Assembly (NCBI GenBank): GCA_003557125.1
Contig: PWPN01000338.1
Coordinates: 1-6,783, forward strand
DNA length: 6,783 nt
Origin: Phycisphaerae bacterium
Lineage (GTDB): Bacteria > Planctomycetota > Phycisphaerae > UBA1845 > PWPN01
Reading direction: 5' to 3'
The notes beneath the pieces were generated by a model. That model made no database searches and had not been told where the DNA came from. It worked only from the letters and a program-made list of their open reading frames with translations. The translations under genes and the position numbers were made by a program. Positions within the stretch are counted from its first letter, which is position 1, and each line of letters begins with the position of its first letter. Shown here one piece after another: positions 1 through 6,783 of this stretch.

Positions 1-147
1 GCCTCGAAGGTGGGATCATCGCCGTGGGCACGTTCGGAGTCGGCCGTGGCGGGCAACTTGCCAAGGCCGTTGAAACGTGCGAGAATACGCCTTCCTGGCC
101 GAATCCCCTGCGGGGTGCAAGAGGCCCGGAAGGCTCGACGACCTCCA

Positions 148-182
148 AAGCTTTCGGGAAAGCTTCCGGATATCAAGCTTTC
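148..182. repeat. Three AAGCTT copies forming two competing hairpins
   Basis: AAGCTT occurs at 148-153, 160-165 and 175-180. The central GAAAGCTT (158-165) is the exact reverse complement of AAGCTTTC on its left (148-155) and on its right (175-182). The left pairing gives a 7-bp stem with a CGGG loop; the right pairing gives an 8-bp stem with a 9-base loop. The two structures exclude each other. No T-run follows, so this is not a standard intrinsic terminator. Whether it is a protein-binding site, an RNA structure or chance is unknown. Confidence 0.5.
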
Positions 183-311
183 GATCGACGCCACAGCCAT
201 CGGCAGCCCGTACGATGATCCGAGGTTGCCGGAGCGGGGGATCCCCCGAGGGAGGCCGTAAGCCTGGCACCAAGGGGCCATAGCCAGGAATTGCCGTATT
301 TCAGAGTTATC

Positions 312-355
312 TGGCCGAGCGACCCTCGGCCATAGGCCGCAATGTCATTGGCCGA
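312..355. repeat. Inverted repeats in the nifJ leader
   Basis: TGGCCGAG (312-319) and CTCGGCCA (325-332) form a perfect 8-bp stem around a 5-base loop. A second copy of TGGCCGA at 349-355 can pair instead with TCGGCCA at 326-332, giving a 7-bp stem with a 16-base loop. CGGCC (327-331) can also pair with GGCCG (335-339). The element ends 46 bases before the nifJ start codon. It could be an operator dyad or an alternative-fold leader RNA. GC-rich DNA makes short GGCC dyads common, so function is only a suggestion. Confidence 0.45.
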
Positions 356-387
356 TTGATGCGGGTGACCCCCGTATCATCCGCCTC

Positions 388-393
388 AAGGAG
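388..393 (+). promoter_or_regulatory. Ribosome binding site of nifJ
   Basis: AAGGAG lies 8 bases before the ATG at 402, a near-ideal Shine-Dalgarno match and spacing. This fixes the start, and it agrees with the family N-terminus: Thr31, Glu64 and Arg114 then fall at the same numbers as in the Desulfovibrio africanus enzyme. Confidence 0.85.
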
Positions 394-401
394 AAGGATC
401 C

Positions 402-3767
<3,366 letters not shown>

Positions 3768-3773
3768 CCGCCG

Positions 3774-3986
3774 TTGTCGCTCGACGCTCAGCCCCAGCCC
3801 GATAAGGTCAGCGCCGCGGAATACATGCGGAACGAGACCCGCTTCCGAATGGTCGAGAAGATCGATCCGGAGCGTTTCAAACGGCTGTCAGCCCTGGCTG
3901 TGGAGGATTCCAGGCGACGGATGGCCGTTTACAGTCACATGGCCAAGCTGACCGTGCCCAAGGGCAACGGCAAAGGCCAGGAGTAA
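3774..3986 (+). CDS. C-terminal tail of pyruvate:ferredoxin oxidoreductase, detached by the amber codon
   Basis: The 72 codons from 3768 to TAA 3984-3986 are in the same frame as nifJ and match the conserved end of that family: a Pro-rich linker, then EYMRNETRFRMVEKIDPERF and a helix ending in a RRMAVYSHMAKL-type segment. In known structures this end belongs to the last domain and its dimer surroundings; it holds no cofactor ligand. If translated alone, the only early start is TTG at 3774, and no good Shine-Dalgarno sits at the right distance (the nearest AGG, 3757-3759, is 14 bases away). Independent translation is therefore doubtful, though ribosomes ending at 3767 could restart. It is best read as part of nifJ: either made by readthrough or a remnant of a freshly broken gene. 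It is not a separate hypothetical protein. Confidence 0.75.
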   Translation: MSLDAQPQPDKVSAAEYMRNETRFRMVEKIDPERFKRLSALAVEDSRRRMAVYSHMAKLTVPKGNGKGQE

Positions 3987-3988
3987 GG

Positions 3989-4002
3989 CGACGGGCCCGT
4001 CG
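3989..4002. repeat. 14-bp perfect palindrome after the nifJ tail
   Basis: CGACGGGCCCGTCG begins 3 bases after the TAA at 3984-3986. As RNA it could form a 5-bp stem with a GGCC loop; as DNA it is a fully symmetric site. No T-run follows, so it is unlikely to stop transcription before the DHOD-like gene. It may stabilise or punctuate the transcript, bind a dimeric protein, or be chance in GC-rich DNA. Confidence 0.4.
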
Positions 4003-4042
4003 AACGGTCATTGTGTTCGCAACTTGAGATGGCATTCATATT

Positions 4043-4047
4043 GGAGG
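4043..4047 (+). promoter_or_regulatory. Ribosome binding site of the DHOD-like gene
   Basis: GGAGG stands 8 bases before ATG 4056. It selects this start over the upstream in-frame TTG at 4011, which would add 15 residues with no family similarity and would include the ribosome binding site itself in the coding region. Confidence 0.85.
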
Positions 4048-4055
4048 TCCCGAAC

Positions 4056-5051
4056 ATGGATCTTTCCACGACCTACATGAATTTCGAACTTCCGCATCCG
4101 TTCATGGCCGGCTCGTCGCCCTTGGCCGACAGCCTCGACACGGTTCGCCGTCTCGAGGACGCCGGAGCCTCGGCGATCGTGCTGCGCTCGCTGTTCGAGG
4201 AGCAGCTCATTCGCGAAGGACTGGCCACGTACGACTCGCTCGAAAAACCGGCCGAGTCGTACGCCGAGGCACTGTCCTACTTGCCCAGCAACGATGCGTT
4301 CGTCCTGGGCCCGGACGAGTACCTCGAGCAGATCCGCAAGATCAAGGAATCCGTTTCCGTCCCGGTGATCGCGTCCCTGAACGGCGCGACGCCGGGCGGC
4401 TGGCTCGCTTACGCCGAGCAGATGCAATCGGCCGGCGCCGATGCGCTCGAGCTGAACGTCTACTTCCTGGCCACCGATTCCGAGCTGACCGGCGAAAAGC
4501 TCGTGCAGCGGACGGTGGACATGGTGGCGGCCGTCAAGCAGAAGGTTTCCGTGCCCGTGGCCGTCAAACTGTCTCCGTACTACACCTCGCTGGCCAACGT
4601 CGCCAAGCGGCTCGACGAGGTCGACGTCGACGGAATCATCCTGTTCAACCGCTTTTATCAGCCCGATATCGACGTCGAGGAGCTCGAGGTCGAATCGTCG
4701 CTCAACCTGTCCGCCTCGGGCGCGTTGTTGCTGCGGCTGCGCTGGTTGGCCATCCTGTCGGGCCGCGTGCGCGCGAGCCTGGGAGTCACCGGCGGGGTGC
4801 ACACGGGCCTGGACGCCATCAAGGCGATCATGTGTGGGGCGCATGCCGTCCAGATGGTCTCCGCGCTGCTGATGCACGGCCCGGCCCAGCTGGCCGGCGT
4901 GCGTGAAGAAGTCGCCCAGTGGCTGGAAGAACACGAATACGCGTCGCTCCGGCAGATGCAGGGCAGCATGAGCCTGCTCAAATGCCCCGATCCGAGTGCG
5001 TTCGAGCGGGCCAACTACATGCACATTCTGCAGAGCTGGCGGCCGTCGTAA
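4056..5051 (+). CDS. Dihydroorotate dehydrogenase-like flavoprotein, probably not a true DHOD
   Basis: This 331-residue TIM-barrel protein resembles the DHOD-like subgroup (cd04739/PRK07565 type, from memory). Visible landmarks are MAGSSPL (17-23) at the first strand, SLNG (107-110), ELNVYF (132-137), VKLSP with Lys171 at the usual FMN-contacting lysine, LFNRF (196-200), TGGV (245-248) and GA (261-262) at the FMN phosphate site. True class 1 DHODs have a Ser-Cys-Pro-Asn motif after the LN strand, supplying part of the catalytic region; here Tyr-Phe-Leu-Ala-Thr-Asp follows instead. FMN binding is likely, but oxidation of dihydroorotate is doubtful and the real substrate is unknown. No signal peptide or membrane segment is seen, so it should be cytoplasmic. 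The gene starts 69 bases after the nifJ tail on the same strand with no clear terminator between, so co-transcription is likely. A link to ferredoxin-dependent electron transfer is inference from position only. It could easily be misannotated as pyrD. Confidence 0.9.
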   Translation: MDLSTTYMNFELPHPFMAGSSPLADSLDTVRRLEDAGASAIVLRSLFEEQLIREGLATYDSLEKPAESYAEALSYLPSNDAFVLGPDEYLEQIRKIKESVSVPVIASLNGATPGGWLAYAEQMQSAGADALELNVYFLATDSELTGEKLVQRTVDMVAAVKQKVSVPVAVKLSPYYTSLANVAKRLDEVDVDGIILFNRFYQPDIDVEELEVESSLNLSASGALLLRLRWLAILSGRVRASLGVTGGVHTGLDAIKAIMCGAHAVQMVSALLMHGPAQLAGVREEVAQWLEEHEYASLRQMQGSMSLLKCPDPSAFERANYMHILQSWRPS

Positions 5052-5100
5052 GGCACGTTAAACTCGTCAGGCGAGGAATCCGCTCCGGGGAGTCACCGGG

Positions 5101-5123
5101 AAAGGTGCCCTCGGGCACGCTTT
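5101..5123 (+). terminator. Possible terminator hairpin after the DHOD-like gene
   Basis: The left arm AAAGGTGCC (5101-5109) and right arm GGCACGCTTT (5114-5123) pair over 9 bp, with one bulged G at 5119 and a 4-base CTCG loop. The hairpin begins 50 bases after the stop codon at 5049-5051. The stem runs into only three T residues, so it is a weak intrinsic terminator at best, or an RNA-stabilising hairpin. Confidence 0.4.
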
Positions 5124-5381
5124 CAGGCTACGATCCAAGAGTCGGCCGGACATAACGGTCGCCCGGGGGCCGTGGTTTTCCTGCGGCTCCTGCTGACGCT
5201 CTCGTCCGGCAGGGCCATGACGCCGAGCCATGGCCGGCGGGCCGGTGTTTTGCGAAGGGTTTTTTCAGTTTCCCAACAGCGTCGTTCGCCGACATGGGCG
5301 CAAAACCGTTTGTCGCAGCGGTCGACATGCGAGGGGAATTTTTTTGTTTTAAAATCGGCCATCCGGCGGAGGCCAGGTTCA

Positions 5382-5399
5382 CGCATCCCGGTTGATGCG
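5382..5399. repeat. Small inverted repeat overlapping the promoter candidate
   Basis: CGCATC (5382-5387) and GATGCG (5394-5399) form a 6-bp dyad around CCGGTT. The right arm overlaps the proposed -35 element at 5392-5397, a place where a repressor could act, but the dyad is short and may be chance. Confidence 0.25.
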
Positions 5400-5420
5400 A
5401 CGGCCGATACACAACATAAG
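5392..5420 (+). promoter_or_regulatory. Weak sigma-70-like promoter candidate for the CoA synthetase gene
   Basis: TTGATG (5392-5397) and CATAAG (5415-5420) are separated by 17 bases; each matches 4 of 6 consensus bases. Transcription would start near 5427, leaving a leader of about 135 bases. A second -10-like hexamer, TAAAAT at 5350-5355, has only a poor -35 partner. Such matches occur by chance, so confidence is low. Confidence 0.25.
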
Positions 5421-5551
5421 AGACTTTCAGCTCGTTTCGCCCGTCGAAGACAGACTTCTCCTCGTGGCGTGAGAAGGGCTTGTCGGCGGTGATCGGTGAC
5501 TGCTCGAGCTGTCCTTCGACCTGTCCATCATGAATTGGCCGCCATTGCGGC

Positions 5552-5556
5552 AGGAG
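5552..5556 (+). promoter_or_regulatory. Ribosome binding site of the CoA synthetase gene
   Basis: AGGAG lies 7 bases before ATG 5564. The same frame has a TGA at 5531-5533, and no ATG, GTG or TTG falls between that stop and 5564, so the start is well fixed. Confidence 0.85.
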
Positions 5557-5563
5557 TTCGATC

Positions 5564-6783
5564 ATGGCCGATGCCCGGTCCCAGGCAGTGCAAAATGCCG
5601 AAAATGCCCCTGGCGACGAAACTTCAACCGGGACGCCTCCCCGCGACCTTGAACCGCTTTTTGCGCCGCAGTCGATCGCGGTGATCGGTGCGTCGAACCG
5701 AGCCGGCACAGCCGGTCACGAGATCCTCAAGAACCTTATCGCGGCCCCGTTCGCCGGCGTCATTGACCCGATCAACCCCAAACGACGCGCGATCATGGGC
5801 ATTCGATGCGTGCCGAGCGTCACGCAGCTCGATGAGGTGCCGGACCTGGCCGTCGTCATCGTGCCGGCTGTCGTGGTCGAAAAGATCATCAACGAGTGCG
5901 CCGATCTCGGCACGCGCTATTTCGTGGTCATTTCCGCCGGCTTCAAGGAGATCGGCGGGGATGGCGTCGCGCGCGAAAAGCGACTGAAAGCGCTTGCGGA
6001 TAAACGGGGGCTTTCGATCCTGGGACCGAACTGTCTGGGCCTCATCAACACGAACGCGGGCGTCAACATGAACGCGGCCTTTGGCGGGCCGATGCCGGCA
6101 AAAGGGTGCATGGGGCTGATCTCACAGAGCGGTGCACTGGCTGCCGCCCTGCTCGATTATGGCCGCGGCCGGGGGATCGGCTTCTCGCGGTTCGTCAGCT
6201 TCGGCAACAAGGCCGACATCACGGAGATCGACCTGCTCCGCTCGTTGGCCGGCGACCCGGCAACGAAAGTCATCCTCATGTACGTCGAGGACCTCTCCCG
6301 CGGGCAGGAGTTCATCGACACCGCCTACGCGATCACGCATGGGCCCAACCCCAAGCCCATCCTGGCCATCAAAACCGGCCGAACCGAAGAAGGGGCGGCC
6401 GCAGCCGCATCGCATACCGGTTCGCTGGCCGGCTCGGACGAAGTCTACGATGCGATTTTCTCGCAATCGGGCGTCATCCGCGTCGATTCGGTCGAGGAGC
6501 TGTTCGATTACGCCGAGGCATTCGCGGAGCCTTCCCTGCCGTCCGGCCCCCGGACGGCCATCGTCACCAATGCCGGCGGTCCCGGCATCATGGCGACCGA
6601 CGCGTGCATCCGCTACGGCCTGCAACTCGCGCACTTCCAGGATTACACGCTCAAATCGCTACGCTTCCAGTTGCCGCCCACCAGCAGCCTCAAAAACCCC
6701 GTGGACGTCATCGGGGACGCACGCGACGACCGCTATCGCGCCGCCTTGGACGCTGTCGTGGCCGATGAAGGCGTCGACCAGGC
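5564..6783 (+). CDS. ADP-forming acetyl/acyl-CoA synthetase (NDP-forming), 3' end outside the window
   Basis: This family converts acyl-CoA, ADP and phosphate to the free acid, CoA and ATP in the cytoplasm, or runs the reverse reaction. The first 406 residues are present; fused alpha-beta members are about 700 long, so the ATP-grasp part should lie beyond the edge. After a polar 30-residue N-terminal extension comes a CoA-binding Rossmann domain starting SIAVIGAS (37-44), with LGPNCLG (153-159) near its end. The succinyl-CoA-ligase-like domain has SQSGA (187-191), FGNKAD (213-218) and SHTGS with the phosphorylated histidine at His284. TNAGGPG (335-341) opens the next ligase domain, followed by a KNPVDVIGDA-type segment. 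It lies 512 bases after the DHOD-like gene on the same strand and is probably its own transcript. Acetyl-CoA made by NifJ is an obvious substrate, giving acetate and ATP, but this broad family also includes protein acetyltransferases (Pat, with an added GNAT domain) and synthetases for other acids. The missing 3' part would decide. Confidence 0.93.
   Translation, partial: MADARSQAVQNAENAPGDETSTGTPPRDLEPLFAPQSIAVIGASNRAGTAGHEILKNLIAAPFAGVIDPINPKRRAIMGIRCVPSVTQLDEVPDLAVVIVPAVVVEKIINECADLGTRYFVVISAGFKEIGGDGVAREKRLKALADKRGLSILGPNCLGLINTNAGVNMNAAFGGPMPAKGCMGLISQSGALAAALLDYGRGRGIGFSRFVSFGNKADITEIDLLRSLAGDPATKVILMYVEDLSRGQEFIDTAYAITHGPNPKPILAIKTGRTEEGAAAAASHTGSLAGSDEVYDAIFSQSGVIRVDSVEELFDYAEAFAEPSLPSGPRTAIVTNAGGPGIMATDACIRYGLQLAHFQDYTLKSLRFQLPPTSSLKNPVDVIGDARDDRYRAALDAVVADEGVDQ

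Larger units (their letters stand above)
1..401. other. Upstream region without a convincing gene
   Basis: No reading frame here gives a recognisable protein. On the + strand, one frame is open from the window edge (base 3) to a TGA at 216-218. Its first 35 or so residues (beginning LEGGIIAVGTFGVGRGGQLA) look more protein-like than the Arg/Pro-rich rest, so the end of an upstream gene cannot be excluded, but I recognise no family. A second + frame, open to TAA 259-261, is rich in Arg and Pro and looks non-coding. The region contains two groups of inverted repeats (148-182 and 312-355) and must hold the leader and probably the promoter of nifJ. I could not find a well-spaced sigma-70 or sigma-54 promoter by eye. 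Confidence 0.5.
5052..5563. other. 512-base intergenic region between the DHOD-like and CoA synthetase genes
   Basis: No convincing gene is seen. A + frame from GTG 5172 to 5492 is Arg-rich with no motif. A - frame at 5709-5128 overlaps the start of the next gene and has no recognisable domain. The region holds a hairpin at 5101-5123, T-runs at 5260-5265 and 5339-5345, an AT-rich patch around 5336-5355, and a weak sigma-70-like pair at 5392-5420. The size and the AT-rich patch suggest that the nifJ transcript ends here and a separate unit starts. Confidence 0.6.

Noticed and set aside
265..280. Sigma-54-like TGGCAC element before nifJ
   Set aside because: The GC doublet expected downstream is not at the right spacing and no TTGC half is present.
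4011..4055. Upstream TTG start for the DHOD-like gene
   Set aside because: The GGAGG at 4043-4047 is ideally spaced for ATG 4056, and the extra 15 residues do not fit the family N-terminus.
4008..5024. 338-codon - strand frame opposite the DHOD-like gene
   Set aside because: It mirrors a supported gene, is rich in His, Arg, Gln and Gly, and has no recognisable motif.
5172..5492. 106-codon + strand frame in the second gap
   Set aside because: GTG start without a clear ribosome binding site, Arg/Ser-rich, no domain.
5128..5709. 193-codon - strand frame covering most of the second gap
   Set aside because: It overlaps the fixed start of the CoA synthetase gene and shows no family motif, so I treat it as chance. 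It is the least certain of these rejections.

Overview
The window is GC-rich bacterial DNA with three genes on the + strand, each preceded by a clear Shine-Dalgarno sequence. They belong to low-potential, ferredoxin-linked pyruvate metabolism, so the host is probably an anaerobe or facultative anaerobe. Codon use and protein style would suit Planctomycetota or another GC-rich lineage, but nothing here fixes the taxon.

Layout. Positions 1-401 hold no convincing gene; they carry two clusters of competing inverted repeats and the ribosome binding site of the first gene. Positions 402-3767 encode a nearly complete single-chain pyruvate:ferredoxin/flavodoxin oxidoreductase (NifJ). Its frame is broken by an in-frame TAG at 3765-3767. 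The family's conserved C-terminal tail continues in the same frame at 3768-3983 and ends at TAA 3984-3986. After a 69-base gap, 4056-5051 encodes a dihydroorotate-dehydrogenase-like flavoprotein without the classical catalytic cysteine motif. A 512-base gap follows (5052-5563), with a possible terminator and a weak promoter candidate. From 5564 to the window edge runs the N-terminal 406 residues of an ADP-forming acyl/acetyl-CoA synthetase, including its phosphorylated histidine.

How the genes fit together. NifJ converts pyruvate and CoA to acetyl-CoA, CO2 and reduced ferredoxin. An ADP-forming acetyl-CoA synthetase could turn that acetyl-CoA into acetate with formation of ATP. The DHOD-like protein lies directly behind nifJ, probably in the same transcript, and its role is unknown.

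The main surprise is the amber codon in nifJ. All cofactor and substrate residues lie upstream of it, and the downstream tail looks intact. The choices are recent nonsense mutation, stop-codon readthrough, a two-piece protein, or a base-call error. I did not find a new defence, mobile or CRISPR-type system.
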